This document shows, in pieces, positions 45,437 to 58,378 of a stretch of DNA of 64,000 nt. Position 1 is the first letter of the stretch. The number at the start of each line of letters is the position of its first letter. A model generated the notes under the pieces. The model worked only from the letters and a program-made list of their open reading frames with translations. It ran no database searches and was not told the DNA's origin. The position numbers and the translations under genes are program-made. This DNA is from Fomes fomentarius (taxonomy: Eukaryota; Basidiomycota; Agaricomycetes; Polyporales; Polyporaceae). The stretch is from assembly GCA_022606135.1 (NCBI GenBank), contig JABYQN010000007.1, forward strand, positions 1,302,001-1,366,000, in the 5' to 3' direction.

Positions 45437-46663
45437 ATGTCTGTAGCTCGCCAACCAAGCCTAGACGAGAACATGGTCTGGCTGAGGACCCAGGCGCCAC
45501 AGTTCCACCAGCAGCACTTCCAACCTCAGGCAACCGTCTACGCTCCTGCGGTAAACGGCGACGATGACGACTCTTCCTCTTCCTATCCCAGCGACGCCGG
45601 CTCCGACGACTCTGACTCTGAGGGGAGGATCAGGATCCCTTGCATCCGTACAATGTCCCGGATGGCAAGCAGTGGATCCGGGCAGGCAACTACGTCTACC
45701 CAGCAGACGACCTGAAGGCATCATAGTACGTCATCCTTTATCTTCCTTTGTGGTCAATCACTCACCTACTGCCACTCGTCGCGCAGCCTGACCGCCAATG
45801 CCGACCACGTTGTCGACGACGCGCCGTACCTACCTCCCGGCGGGGACAAGGTACCGAACTCGTTCCTCAGCCCCAACGACATTGCACCAGACACCCCCTT
45901 TATCCAGCCGTACGTCTTCCATGACGCGTCACCCATGCCTGAACAGCAGGCCGTCTCGCCGCTGGAACTCACGTCCCCATCGCGGAATCGCACCAGCTCG
46001 TCGCGTCTTGCGTCCGCGTCCGCTAGGAAGGCACGCACGTACGCAGAGGAAGACTCGGAGGACGATGCGTACACAAGCGGGGACGATGCGTCCGAGGACG
46101 AGTACGTGCCCTCTCCCAAGCTGCGCTCGCACAAACTCCCGTCCTCCCGAGCGAGCACTTCGGGTCGTTCCAAGGCCCGCACGACCCCCCGTCACTCTTA
46201 CTCCCCGTATCCTTCTTCCTCCGCCTCGACCCCGGGGTCGAGTTCGGCCGCGGATTCGTCGCACGCGTCGAGCAGTCGCCAGCCCGGTCCGCGCAACCGC
46301 CAAATCTTCGACCAGCCTCCTCCGCCCCGCGGGAGCTGGAGCAAGACCGGGCCCGACGCGTACAAGTGCCCGTACTGCGCGCACGTCCAGGACAACAAGC
46401 GATCGCCCGACATGGAGCGCCACATCCGTTCGCACTTCCGGAGCTCGAGCAAAGAGAAGTGGGTCTGCTGCGGCGTCCCCGTCGAGGAGGCGGAGGAGTA
46501 CGACGTCAGCCCCGACGTGGGCCGGTGGGAGTTCAACGGACACACCTTTGTTGGCGGCTGCCAGAAGGACTTCAGCCGGATGGACGCGCTGAAGCGACAC
46601 TGGAACAACAAGAACATCACTTGTGTCGGTGACATCCAGTACTCGCGTCCAGACTGCGAGTGA
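45437..46663 (+). CDS. C2H2 zinc-finger transcription factor, frame break near 45,622
   Basis: The N-terminus (MSVARQPSLDENMVWLRTQA, then an acidic SSSSYPSDAGSDDSDSEG run) leads to DPLHPYNVPDGKQWIRAGNY. An intron (GTACGT...GCGCAG) follows at about 45,725-45,785, then a Ser/Pro-rich middle. The C-terminal zinc fingers read YKCPYCAHVQDNKRSPDMER with HIRSHF (C-x2-C...H-x3-H), then a second, wide finger with WVCCGVP, FVGGCQKDFSRMDALKRHW and a terminal Cys region. Such genes in mushrooms are nuclear regulators of unknown targets. The frame before and after 45,621-45,625 (AGGGG) differs by one base and no intron resolves it. Adding one G would keep an acidic run continuous (SEGEDQDPLH). Confidence 0.8.
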
Positions 46664-47077
46664 ACTGCCGCCGGAGCGAGGACGTGCCCGAGGAGTTGGA
46701 GGACCTGTCGGAGGGGTGAGTCCGAACAGGGACCCGCCAATACAGTTCAGAGAGGACCAACAGCCGTTGCTGTACGCCCTTATTGATCGGGTCACACTGG
46801 ACGTTGTATTATTGTATCTCATTCTGTCTTCATATCATCAGCGCACATGTATCGTATCCATCGCATCTATAGCAATAATTCTCTCCAGTCGCACTTGCTG
46901 TGTTGTCAGTGTAGTGGTATCTGCCACCACGGCGTCGTGTTCTACTTCTACAGTCATACGACAGACCAAGACGCCTTCACAGTACAAGAAGCAAGGACGC
47001 ACAATTGACTCGAGCAGCAAATCAGACTTTCGTCGAGAATGAATGCGCCGAGAGTCCGAAAAGACAGTGTTACGAGG
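46664..47077. other. Convergent 3' intergenic region
   Basis: 413 bp between the stops of the C2H2 gene and the SNIP1/Pml1 gene. No coding pattern. AT-richer parts around 46,790-46,880 are suitable for polyadenylation. Confidence 0.45.
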
Positions 47078-48257
47078 TCAAGCAGCGTCCTCACTCAGAA
47101 GGACGTATTCGCGAGCTGACTCGCCGAATTTGATTACTAGAGGGATGTATCAGGTCGAGTTGTATCCGACAATTAGACATAACTGACCATCACCAAGGAC
47201 CAGCTCATAGTACCGGGAGGTCGGTATCGGTGAATCGTTCACGCTGGTCCCATTTGTAGACTCCAGGTCGATTATGAAGGGCCTGAGGCACGATAGAGGA
47301 CATGAGATTCCACGTCACCAGGGAGCCCGCAAAGACTTACTTCACAGCTGTCTTCACGTCCCCAAACTCGTTCTTTTCTTGCACCTGACGGTCTGCGCAG
47401 ACGTCAATGGAGGAGGAAGACCCCGCCAATCAGGGGACGTACGCTGAATCACCGCGTGCTGTTTGGAACATGACGGATGGTCGAGTGGGATATCAACAAC
47501 AGTCCTGTCTCTACCAATGAGGTATGCGCTCTGTCGTTGTATGTGGAGCATGTCTGCGACAGTCGTCGGAACTGGTCAGTTGGGGGAGAGGCGACGAGGT
47601 GTCATTTCAACGCTCACCAACTTGTTCTTTCCCCTTGAACACATACAGCCTCCAGCCACCCGTCGGCTTCCGTGCTTCTGGTGGTTCATGGTACTTCAGC
47701 ACAGTCTTCGTGCCGTCGCCATGCTCCACCGTTTTCGTCGCCGCAGCGAGTAGTCCCGAGGGCGCGAAGTTAGGCTTCGCCTTGTCTTCCGCCGCGGCAG
47801 AGCGCGAACGCGAGCGGGATTGAGACCCTGGTTTGGCCGAGTGTGGACGAGGGGAAGCAGAGCGACGCGATGGTTGGGCACGCCGAGTATCTCTATCCCT
47901 GTCGTTGTAGTCACGTCTCCCGTCGTCGCCTCTTGCGCGCCTTCGGTCATCCTCCTGGTCGCGTCCACGCCCATACGCTCTGTCTCCGTCACGGTACCTG
48001 TCGCGTGGACGTTCCCTGTCCGACTCATCCTCCCTGCGTCTCCTGTCCCTGTCCCTGTCCCTGTCGCGATCGCGGTCGTCGTCGTATTTTTTGGAGGACG
48101 AGGGCCTATCGCGCTCATAGCGAGTATCTCTGTCGCGTCGGGGCCCACGGAAGTCAGAGTCCTGGCGGGAGTAGCGGTCTCGCCTGTCGTCCCCGTGACG
48201 GGAAGGTCCTCCTTCTCCGTTGCCTCTGTATGAGGACCGCGGTAGGTCGCCTGGCAT
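47078..48257 (-). CDS. PML1: SNIP1/Pml1-type FHA protein of the pre-mRNA retention and splicing complex
   Basis: Pml1 (SNIP1 in animals) works with Bud13 and Snu17 in the RES complex on the spliceosome. The first about 150 residues are an Arg/Asp repeat region (DRDRDRDRDRDRRRRE and similar), matching the SR-like N-terminus of SNIP1. Next is KPTGGWRLYVFKGKEQV, then the FHA domain over introns: MLHIQRQSAYLIGRDRTVVD, IPLDHPSCSKQHAVIQ, KPFIIDLESTNGTSVND, IPTSRYYELVLGD and IKFGESAREYVLLSEDAA. The conserved FHA residues GR, S..H and NGT are present. Three introns in the FHA part. Start 48257 (MPGDLPRSSYRG). Confidence 0.93.
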
Positions 48258-48647
48258 CGATGACTAGTGGTGTAGAGATTTAAAAGAAAAAACAGGGAAA
48301 CACAGACGAGAAAACAAGATCGAGGAATGGTAATGTGAAGTGAAGCGTGGTGACACACGGCTCAAGAAATAGAGGCGCCCATACGTCAGTGAACACCGCC
48401 ACTGTGCATGGTTCACAGTTCGTTGAAGACGGTGCCTCCCGTAGCCCTATCTCTCAAGTCCGCCTTTTCGCCTTTTCTCGTTCGAGCAACATGTGCTATC
48501 CCAGACAAGCCGTCGAGGTCTTATAGGGTATCGTAGCGGTCGTGGGTACTATATTTGACATCGTGCTAATGGATAGAAGATGCACACAGCCAGGATATGG
48601 TCCTAGCTACCCCCCTTCACCCTAAACCATACGTAGTAGACCGACGC
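48258..48647. other. Intergenic: promoter of SNIP1/Pml1 and 3' end of the lipase gene
   Basis: 390 bp. Upstream of 48,257 a long C/T-rich stretch on the gene strand (ttttttcttttaaatctcta) suits a 5' untranslated region. No gene seen. Confidence 0.45.
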
Positions 48648-49814
48648 TCAATTGCAGAAGAGCGTGCCAAGGAAGATACCCTCGTACGGACCGAGGTGGT
48701 CAAGCACGTTGCCGAAAAAGATGTTCGGGACGGTCTTGATCGTGCATTTGCTGTCGCTGGCGTCGTCGTTCTCTACGCACGCGACAGCTTCCCCGGGCGA
48801 GTTGATGTGGACCTCACCGTGCGGGTGGGCAAAGCCGAGTCCGCGTCCGGGAATGATGGGAACAAGGTCGTGGTCGTTGTTGATGCGCGTGAAGTCAGAG
48901 ATCTGAAGTTACAAGGGTGAGGGGGGTGCATGCTCAGCGTACAACTTTGGATGCTGGAATTGTTCGACAGACCTTGGAGTCAACGAGAGCAGCCCATTCC
49001 GCGTTCCCAACGCGGGGCTTTCCATAGGTCACAGCCTTGATGTTGATCTCGGCAGGCAGGTTCAAGGACAAGAAGACGGAGTCAAGCTCTGCAAGCGCGC
49101 CTCCGAGCGAGTGTCCGATCTGTTGAATTTCAAGATCATCAGGTTGGGCAGCGTTCTGGATTGAGCAGATGCAGTACTGACAACCAAGACCTGATTCGCG
49201 CCCTTCGAGGAAATGAGATTGTTCGTCTCCGCAAGGATTGCTTGAGCAGTCTCTGCGTGCGCTTCCCCGAACCCGTTGTGAACCTGGACGTCGCTAGAAA
49301 CACCCGGGAACAGCTTCTCGTCCAAGTTGTCGAAGAAGAAGTCGGCATCGGTCAAGACAGACTCGCTGTACAGAACGGACATAGGTCAGAAAGATACCCC
49401 TGCCATGCAAGAAGGAACCCAGACTCACAGTTCAAGAGGATCTGTACCCTGATGCGCGACCACGACGGCGTTCTGAGACGGCCAATATCCAACAAAGACT
49501 GGCGCCATCGAGAGTAAGCATCGACATCATGCATATAGCAGGGTGTTCAAAGGGGACTTACACAGCTGGACAGATGCTCCGTCCCCACCCGTCAAAGTGG
49601 GCTCGAAGCCCGGGAGAGCGTCGCACGCCTCCCCACAGCCCCAGTTCTCAATCTTGCTCGACTCACAGTACGCGGCACGCGCGAACTGCGTGAATGGTGC
49701 GAAAGACGAGAGTTGTTGGATCGAAACTACATTCACCGCACGCTCCACCAAGGGAACGGCAAGTGACACCGTCGCGGCCGAGAGCGCAACGGAGGCAGCT
49801 GCGAAGAAACGCAT
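48648..49814 (-). CDS. Secreted class 3 lipase
   Basis: An alpha/beta-hydrolase of the fungal triacylglycerol lipase class 3 family (also includes feruloyl esterase-like enzymes). The first about 20 residues (MRFFAAASVALSAATVSLAV) form a signal peptide. Mature parts are FARAAYCESSKIENWGCG, YVGYWPSQNAVVVAHQGTDP (oxyanion/substrate strand), FPGVSSDVQVHNGFGEAHAE and the nucleophile elbow GHSLGGALAELDS (about 49,090-49,125). The catalytic Asp is in RINNDHDLVPIIPGRGLGF with HPHGEVHI, and the end reads GPYEGIFLGTLFCN. Cys pairs fit a secreted, disulfide-bonded enzyme. About five short introns. Likely role: extracellular ester hydrolysis for nutrition; substrate is not fixed by the sequence. Confidence 0.94.
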
Positions 49815-52800
49815 CGTGAAAGAACTCGTGTTAAGCGTGGAGCGTGAGGCTTGCAGTGGGCACAGGATCAGACCAGTGATCCTAGTGAGCAGGAGAGCTG
49901 TGCGGAGGCCTCTTCCGAGTCGAGTGGCGGGGACGGGGAGAGGGTCTGCGACGTGCCAGAATGCGGTGGCCTACGATCGTCTTATATCACCAGTACATCA
50001 TTTGTGCGATACCTACCGTGGGTGCCCTGGCGACGTCCCTGGTGAGCACAGTTCGTGTTCCCGGATGTCGCAAATCAGGGAAGATCATAACTCAGCTAGC
50101 AGCGCGCTAATCAGGGGAACACCATAGACGACAAGTACAAGCGAGCGAGGAGCACAACGGTTGTGGCAGATTTAGATTTCAGGGACGCATGTAGCCATGC
50201 ATATAGATGATGGAGCGCAAGTATAAAGCCAAGAACATCGTTTCCTCTGCTATGCGACGCCGTACAGCTCGCGGCATCTGTACTCGGATTGCGAAGCCAG
50301 CAAGCTGCAGTAGAGAGATGGGCAGATCCTTGATATGCACTGCTTGCCAAGCCGTGTTCGTCATTCGGGGAATGGTGAAAGCTACCTCTACAACTGGTCA
50401 CGACGCCACAGTACATAGCAGATGCCCCAGGCCTCGGTTGATTGTTGCATGTCGATCACCATGTGGCCACGTTGTGCTGTGTTCTTAGTGATTATCCAAA
50501 ATGGGTAATTAGCAGTTCGACCTCCTCCGCGCTCGCGGTCAAGCGATCGAACCCCGCGCGGGGAAAATGCTCGCGTAATAACACATCTCCCTCGTTTCTC
50601 TGCGGGCGCATCATCTGGGACGATGTAGAGATGCTGCATTGATCCCACCCTGTCAATTTACGGGAAGAACCAGGAAGAACCTCGATAAGCTCGCGAGCAG
50701 AAGCGCGGACCGTGCAGCGTGAGTGCCGCTGGGAGGAGATGATCCTGTCTACTGCCTAGTCATTTTGGTCAATTGCCCGGGGGTTGGCTACCGAATGAAA
50801 CGTGAATCTCCCGCATCCTCCAGTTCAAACCTCAAGTTCTTTCCCAAGAAGATGACAAGAGGTGGCCTTGCGCAAAGCATGATATCATTGATACTTAAGA
50901 TGTAAGTATGTAGTACTTGCAGAGCGATCATGAGGCCGTGATGGGAAAATCTGACCAAAGGCGCTGATGTACGATATCGTGTCGCGGGCGTCTCCTCCTT
51001 GAACTGTCCCAACACCCCCGGAAGTCCCAATATCTCCAAAGGACGCTGACAGCGCAGTCTGGCGTTGAGTATGCAGAACGATGTCGGGTGCAGAGATGAT
51101 CGACCCGAGGACGCTCAAGACGTCACGTCGGCGAAAGCCCATGGTGGCGGGTCCTGTTAATTAAGAAAGGGGTCGTAGTACTGCACCCGCCTGCGGCTGA
51201 AAGACCCTGGGTGCTGTCGGAGCGACACCGACGCCCACAACTCGCAATGGGTGTCATATCCGGTACCGTCATCAAGGCGTTCGTGCACATCACTTGTCCG
51301 GTCTGGGTGGTCATGCACGACCGTCCGTAGGGCGCCTGCGGCTGAGAGAGGATCCCTTGCACTTCCAGCATTTGTTTATACACACAATTCGTATGTCAGG
51401 CTGACGTCAAGCGCAGTAGGGCGTGGGCGACAATGATGTATGTCGACGAGCGTCGAGACGTCCGGTGAGTATGGTCCTGCGCCTCGGGAACCGCTGTGGC
51501 CGGAAATAGACGGTGGATCTCGGTCGACGTGGACGCTCGGGGGCTCATCGCTCTTCCCGCGATGGTACTTCCTCCGAGGAGAAGGATTATGCGCCGTCTG
51601 CCGGGAGAGCGCAATAAAGACATACAAGTCATGTCGGCGCCGCCAGTCAAATTGTCTCCGCGACGCTTCGCACGGGCTCTCTATTCTCAAGTTCCGCACA
51701 GCGTCTTCTCCACAAAAAGCACCTTGTGACAACCAGTCTCAGGCAGGCTGGGCCCGACAGCCTCGCTCTAGTCATGAATTACGTCTCAACGTCGTGCACA
51801 CGCATCCTCTCACACGACGACCGGGATTCTGGTACTCACCAATTTACGGGCAAAGAATCTTGATCGCCGAAGATAGCGTTCATCCCGGCCGTTTACTGTC
51901 CGCACCGAGACGCGACTGTGGGAAGTGCGGTTGGGAAGCCGTCTGATTCCACTCTGAATTGACAGCTCGTATGGAAACGGCTTAGCATGGGTTAGCATTG
52001 GAAGGGTCTCGCTGCCGCATCGTTCTAGATTGACATACAAACCGGAGCCCAAGATTAGAAGCGAGCGACTCACTGGTCTCAAGTCTCATGCTAGAGCCAC
52101 CTAGACAAGAGAAGCGTGAACGGGGAATGTTCTCGGAAAGCCAGACCGATGACAAGCTTACGAGTGAGAAGAACAAGCAGAGTATGTCCATATGGCAAAG
52201 GGTAGCATGGGCATACGGTCTATGAGCGCTAAAGATGCCGTTTGACGTGTGGCTCCAGGCAGGGAAGACGATGATCCTAGCGCTTTGGGGAACACAGTAG
52301 CGGTTCAAGATTGAGATGAGCGTGTGTTCCGGTGGAAGATTATCATCTAGGGAGAGAGAAAGGCCCTAAGCGGGCGAGAACAGGGAAGGAAGGGATGGCT
52401 TCATGACAGGTCCGGTGTGCAGAATGTCGCTAAGCCATGCTGGGCAAAGAGAAGGAAGAGCAATGTGCCGCTGTCTCCCACCCACATTGGTCGGCCTGCC
52501 GGAAGAGAGTAGCGACGATTCTCCGGTAGCGAATGAGAGGGGACCGGGAAGTCGATGAACGCGCGCCATTGGGGCGATGGACATGATGAGAGACACATGA
52601 CGGCAGAACTCTGTTGGGATAGAGGCAATCACAGGCTGCATGAAGACGTACAGAAGAACGGTATAGAAAAGTGGAGCTCGCATGCATCTGCGTGGAAGTT
52701 CGGGCAAGAGATGGGAGGAGGAGGAGGAGAGCGGCAGACGGAGGTTTTAGATTGCGAAGAGCGGACATTGACAGCGAGCAGCTGGGGACATATCAGGTTC

Positions 52801-53709
52801 TGAGCGATGGTATCTGCGGGGGGACGTGGGTAAAGATGCTGTGTTGGAAGTCGACGCAGATTGGAGGTCTAGATGACGGGAAGGAGGAAGCGGTGGGAGG
52901 ACGGATGGGAGAGGGTGGAGATGTCAAGAGCCTGAGGCGCGATGCGTAGGCGAGCGGCACTCTGAGACGGCGAGACCGCCCGCATCGATCGCAGGAAGAT
53001 TGGGAAAGGCATCACGGCTGGGAGAAGGAGAAGAGAGTTTGCGCGTTGGCTCGCCCTTCGACGAAGCCAGCGAAAGCAGCCCATGGCCAGCGGATTTCGG
53101 TTCGGCCCGGCTCTCTCGCGCGCGCTGAACCTACTCCACTGGCTGCTCATCCTCTGGCCGTCGTCGTGAGAGCAGGCCAGGGTCGAGAAAGGGCTGAGGG
53201 GGAGCAGGCAGGAGCAGCGAGGCCGCGGCGGGCGGGGGACGGACGGGGAGGCAAAGTGAGCGAAGTTTAAAGCAGGAGGCGGCAAGAGCGAGGAGCAGAA
53301 CACAGTCGGACGCCTTCCCTGCCGCTTCCGAGGGTTAATTACGCGTTACATAATCGCTTGTAGAAATCGAGAAACTAACCCGAATGGAGCTCTCTCGTTC
53401 AGTGTGCATTCAAATATGGACATCGCTTCTTTCTGCCGGCCAGATGTTATTTATCCAATCGCCCGTCGCCTCCGTCCGCTCCGCCCTCTGGCTCTCCCAG
53501 TCTTGCCCTCCAAGCCCCTCCTTGCATTCTCCTGGCGGCCTCACCGCTTTCCGCCATTCTCCCCACCATCCGCTCTATGCGTCGCTAACTTGTTTGCAGC
53601 TCCGCTGCCCACCTTGTATCTTCCTCATACCCTCTCCCGACCTCATACGGGTGCTATTGAAACTAATCTCCTTTGAGAATCTTTCTCAATCTTCTGCGCT
53701 ATATACACC
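49815..53709. other. 3.9-kb gene-poor region
   Basis: No gene I can support. The left end holds the lipase promoter, and the right end (C/T-rich near 53,460-53,700) the leader of the Zn2Cys6 gene. Two minus-strand stretches look weakly protein-like. One starts MGFRRRDVLSVLGSIISAPD at 51,142 and runs over a possible intron to about 50,800. The other is at about 52,130-52,330 (ISILNRYCVPQSARIIVFPA). A third frame at 52,366-52,680 begins with a signal-like hydrophobic stretch. None shows a family motif. Confidence 0.4.
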
Positions 53710-56700
53710 ATGTCCGGTGGTCTCCCCTACCCCGTCTCCAACAATCGCGCCCCATATCATGCCTCGGACACACCTCCGTCGTATTCTGCGGGTCCCCACA
53801 ACCCCTCATATTCTTACCCTTCATTTCATGCCAGAAGCCCAAGCTTCGACGCTAATCATGGAAGACCAGATCCTGCAGTGGCATCCTCTTCACTATCTGG
53901 CATGTTCCAACATGCAGAACACGACCAGCCACAGCATTATCCCCGCTCAGGTCATTCTCTTGACGCGTTTGCCCACCAGCAGGGACCAGCGCATCATCGG
54001 GACCAGAGCTGGGATTATCCTCAGTCAATCCCGGAGGTACCCAGAGCGCGTTTCGACCACCCAGGACTGCCTATGAGCTTGACTCGCGACTATCAGAGCT
54101 CAATGTCCCATGGCCCATCCGTCGTGACTCCGTCTCAGGGACACAATGCATCGACTGCTCCACCCAATTATTCCTCACGGTCCGCTCCGTCGGGACCCTC
54201 GGCGGGCCGCTCGCGAAGAGAAAAGCCACGGCTGGAGTTGGCCCCCGACCAACCGTTGACCACTCAAGGAAAGCCACGCACACGCGTCTACGTTGCTTGT
54301 GTACAGTGGTCAGTCTCAGAGCTCTCTCAAAATTTCTCAGAGACTGACTCGTTATGTTATTCACGCTCAGCCGGAACAGGAAGATTCGCTGCGACGGGGC
54401 GAAACCTATCTGTCACAACTGTAGTCGCAGGACGGAGAATCCTCACATATGTAGTTATGACTCTGCGCCGAAACGTCGTGGGCCGGACAGGATCCCTGGG
54501 GCACGACAGCGTTCCGCGGCTAGCTCCGGCGAAAAACCACCCAGGCGACGCAGGCGTCCTCAGACTGGCGATATGCACGAGCAGCCCTTCATGTCCCCTC
54601 AGAGCGCGAGCCAGAGTCCTGCCGAACCAAAGACGGCCTCGTTCAGTCCAACGGCTCCTTCCTTTATGGGCGACGGAGCGCCATCGCGCTCAGAGAACCT
54701 CTCTATCATCCAGGAGGTCGGACCAGGGCAGTATAGTAGGCATCGTCAGGGCCTACATGATCCCGGACGTCCTGCGGTCCCGGGCGGGGCCAGTGGGCAC
54801 TACGTCCAGCACCATGACCTAACTATCTCGCACGTAGGTTCATCACCTTCGTTAGCCGGCATCAATACTACCGCTCACCCACCCCGCATAGACCCCAGCG
54901 GCCGCTTATGAAGCGTATCCGCTCGGGTCCCCTCTGCCCGACGCCGGTCCCGTCGGGTATGTGGTGGGCGCGCCGGGTGCGCAGGGCCTACCACTTCCAC
55001 ACCTGAGCGAGTCGGAGACCAAGTACGGTGTCGTCGATGGAGAACATGACTCACAAGAGGATAGGAAGTATTCGGAGGGCCCGACCAACATCGCGTCGGA
55101 GCCGGGGCTCCAGTTGACGCGGGAGACGTGGTGGGAAGCCCTCCTGGTGCTCTACGTGCGGGACGATGGAGGCGGTGGAGGTGTGTCCTACGACACAACA
55201 CTGACGATTCCGCCCGGCATGCGCGAAGACACGACGCAGAGCATCACCGCCGATCTCCGCGCGATCTTCCGTGTATCCCCACATTGGCTGAACTTCATCA
55301 ACCTGCCGCGGTTCTTCGGTTCGCTGCTGGATCCGCACGCCCGCCACAGCATGCAGCCGAGCCTCATCTTGGGTGCGCTCGCGCTTGCCACCTTTTTCAG
55401 AAGCCACGAGAACGGACTGGGGGAGAGAGGCAGGCAGAGGGCGTTGAAGCTAAGGGACCACGCGCAGAGTGCGTTGGAGGCGAGTCTAAGCACGCAATGG
55501 ATCGACCACAGCTTGGTCCAGGCTGCATGGGTGCGTGGTTATTCTATTTTCTGAGATGTCGGAGTTTAATGGCGGCCTTCGTGTTCGTGGTCAAACCACT
55601 AGCTGCTTGCCTTCTTCGAAATTTGCGCTCACCCGCTACATTCTACAACGAGGGTCCGATCGTCCATGGGTCTCCTGGACTCTCTGCTGCGAACAATGAG
55701 ACTCCTTTCGTTAGATGAGGCGGACCCCCGTGCGTCAGTGTTTACCTCTGCTGTACCGGTTGTTCCCTCGGATTTGCTCTCCACCCTACCCGCTACGTTA
55801 TTCAAGCACCACCCAGTCCACCAACGCGTTCGCTCCACCCCTTCAGATTCCGCCCCGTCGACCTCGCAATGGCACTCGTCAGGTTCCCTGCAACAAGCGC
55901 TTGACTCCCCAGATTTTCAGTCCAATGCCACTCTAATCTCTCCGCTAACTCCCCATTTACCAACACCAAGGGTTCTACATCCTCATTCCAGAGCACAGTC
56001 GCCCGCACCCCAATCCAAGTGCAACTGCATGACGTTCACTCTCGGCCACACCTGGCCCATGGTTAAAGAATTCGCCCCGCTATGGGATACGACACCTACC
56101 TGGCAAAGCGAATGGACCGAGAGCGAAATCCGTAAGGAAGAGTGTAGGCGCCTCGTCTGGAGCAGCGTTATGCTCAGCGCCGGACACACCTCGTACACTG
56201 CGGCAAGCTCGAATATCCAAACCCAGCAGCTGTTCTTGATGGATACAAGAAACGTAAGTGTCCCAAATGGATCATCGACAGCTCTCTGATTTGCCGTGTT
56301 GCCGCTCCTGCTCACAGTACGCGTTGCTGTTTCCCGGAGAATCGCTCACGTCGGTGGACGACTCGCCCACCATACCACCGCCGGGGAAAGGCTCCGTATG
56401 GGCGCTCTATATGCGTGCGATGCTGATGTGGAATAGTTGCATTCGCATGCGCGCCGATTCGAGCTTGTCCGACGCGAACAAGGCGCACTTCGCGCTGGCA
56501 GCCTGGACCGAGCTTGACGTGATCGAGGACGCGTTGGACAGGCATACCTGCGGCATTGAGCGGTCCTTCTTGTTCCAGGGCAGGGAGATACTGTTCAAGT
56601 AAGTTATCCATAGATCTTGTCTTCGAGCGGTATCGAGGCTGACCGATCTTCTCTTGGGTTTGGCTCCACGCTTGTTCGTCTGGCGGGTATGCGTATTTGA

Positions 56701-57611
56701 CGTGCGCCACGGCTTTGCTGCCTATGAACGATCGGAACGCGTGGTTCAGCTCGCGAATGTGCATCGCCTACGAATTTCAACGGTGCTTGCCACAGCCAAC
56801 TGCGTACGTAGCTCTTCTTCTGGCCCCGCCTGGATCGAAATGAGTTGTGGGTGTTCATGGTGTACTGATGAGTGCGGTCGGTAGGCACGCCAATCTTCTG
56901 TTCTATCGGCGGAAGGCGGAGGAGTGGCGTAGGTGTCCAGCCCGTTCTCTCCCAAGCCCGAGTTTACTGATGATTATGGTGCCGATTTCTCCCTCGTCGT
57001 ACCCGCAGTGATACGGCAAGCGTCCCTGGCGAAGCGTATGGTGAACGCGGGCTTGCATTCCGTCACGGGTCTCCCGGCCGCTGATCTCGCGAGGCGGCCA
57101 TTCCTACTGTTCTGGTTCATGTCGCAAATAGAAAGGTGCGTGCTCATGCTGAACTTTCTTCCTTCTCCATTCCCGTCCCTGATGTTCGCTCCTCCTTCTC
57201 GTGCCATATCCGATATTCCCGTTTCTCCCTGTGCCGATGCTGGCGCCGTGCCTGTTTTCACGGGGCCCTGGCGATCTCACGCGCGGCGGGCGTTGGATAA
57301 ATAGGGCCTTGACCTTGTGGTCCTATGACAAGTCGCTCGCACTCGCGCTGGATGTTGCAAAGGCGCTTTCAAAACCTGTCGAGTACCTGATGACTCTTTG
57401 GCCGTGTCCGGGTGCGTTCTTGCAGCGCTCCGACTCGCCGGGGCGACATGGAGCGCTGACAAGTCAATGTTCTTCAGAACAGCGGCGGCGGTGGGAAGAG
57501 CTGCAAGAAAAGCTCAATCACTCCTGTTACGCTGCCTCTGTGCCGCACTCCTCCGCGGTTGCTGGACCTCCAACCACTCAGGAGATGCCTTCGGGGCCGA
57601 CCCAGGGATGA
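53710..57611 (+). CDS. Zn2Cys6 fungal-specific transcription factor
   Basis: A large nuclear regulator, about 1,000 residues, with many introns. The first about 190 residues are Pro/Ser/His-rich (MSGGLPYPVSNNRAPYHASD). The binuclear cluster is built across an intron (54,310-54,371): ACVQC joined to RNRKIRCDGAKPICHNC, with the last Cys in HICSYDSAPKRRGPDR. Basic RRRRRP follows. An intron (GTAGGT...GCATAG, about 54,836-54,888) joins ISH to TPAAAYEAYPLG. The middle homology region has SPHWLNFINLPRFFGSLLDP and SLILGALALATFF, then AWLLAFFEICAHPLH, EECRRLVWSSVMLSAGHTSY, ALYMRAMLMWNSCIRMR and YEFQRCLPQPT. The end reads TTQEMPSGPTQG. The target pathway is unknown; no metabolic cluster adjoins it. Confidence 0.9.
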
Positions 57612-58378
57612 TCAAGATCCACAAAGACAAAAACCTAATATGGCTTCTCATCGCATTTGCTGTGTTCCGCTCGGTTGTATTGCTTTCTGATGTGTTATCT
57701 CTGCTCTCGCTTTCGTTGTGCTTTATCGTATACCCTATCGTATTCTCGTACAAACATACTGTACATATCCTACCAACATCCCTCTGCCTCCTTTTCCTGT
57801 AGTCTCTGGTCCGAAACTCATACATAGCACACGGACATGATGTGCTCCTCGTTATTGTCTCATTGGATACTCTTTTTCTGCAGTGGTTGTATTACATCTG
57901 GATAGATATGATGTGCGATGGACTGCGCGTGGCAAGATCGCTGCGTAGGATCATATCCCCTACTGTATTTCGGATTCTCGTATGTATCAGTAGAGTCTCT
58001 GCGTCCGTCCCAAAAGCTGTCGTCGTCGTTTGAATTTCACATCACTCAGTCTTTGTCTTACTTTGGTCTCACAACTGGCACCGCGCCCCAGTAAGTCCGA
58101 GCCTTCCAATGCGACCATGCTTTATGTGGCCGTTTGACCTAGAAGTGGCTAGAGGCGCCGACGACCCCATCACTTCGGTGTGAAGAGCGCTTTGATCTTT
58201 AGGTATACTCCTAATTAGGCCGGCACTATTATCGCGCTCTCTTGACCTCAAACCACCATCTGGCCTGGCCTGCTCACCTCTGTTGCTAATACACGAATCT
58301 AGAGTTTGCATGGACTTGCGCATCACAGGCGCACCCTCTGCGACGCACAGCAGTAGGTCCGGTCCGATCGACCCAATA
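57612..58378. other. Intergenic between the Zn2Cys6 gene and the CHFR-like gene
   Basis: 770 bp, T-rich and with poly(A)-like context at the left (57,640-57,800). Open frames here are chance hydrophobic ones. An FHA-coding exon for the next gene was looked for and not seen. Confidence 0.45.

Noticed and set aside
45798..46822. Long overlapping frames on both strands opposite the C2H2 gene (Arg/Pro-rich)
   Set aside because: They arise from the high GC content and codon bias of the real gene; no independent motifs.
47843..48283. Plus-strand frames over the Arg/Asp repeats of SNIP1/Pml1
   Set aside because: They are the antisense of a simple codon repeat.
51982..52308. Possible cytochrome P450 exon
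   Set aside because: Neither the heme-binding Cys motif nor the ExxR motif is present on either strand here.
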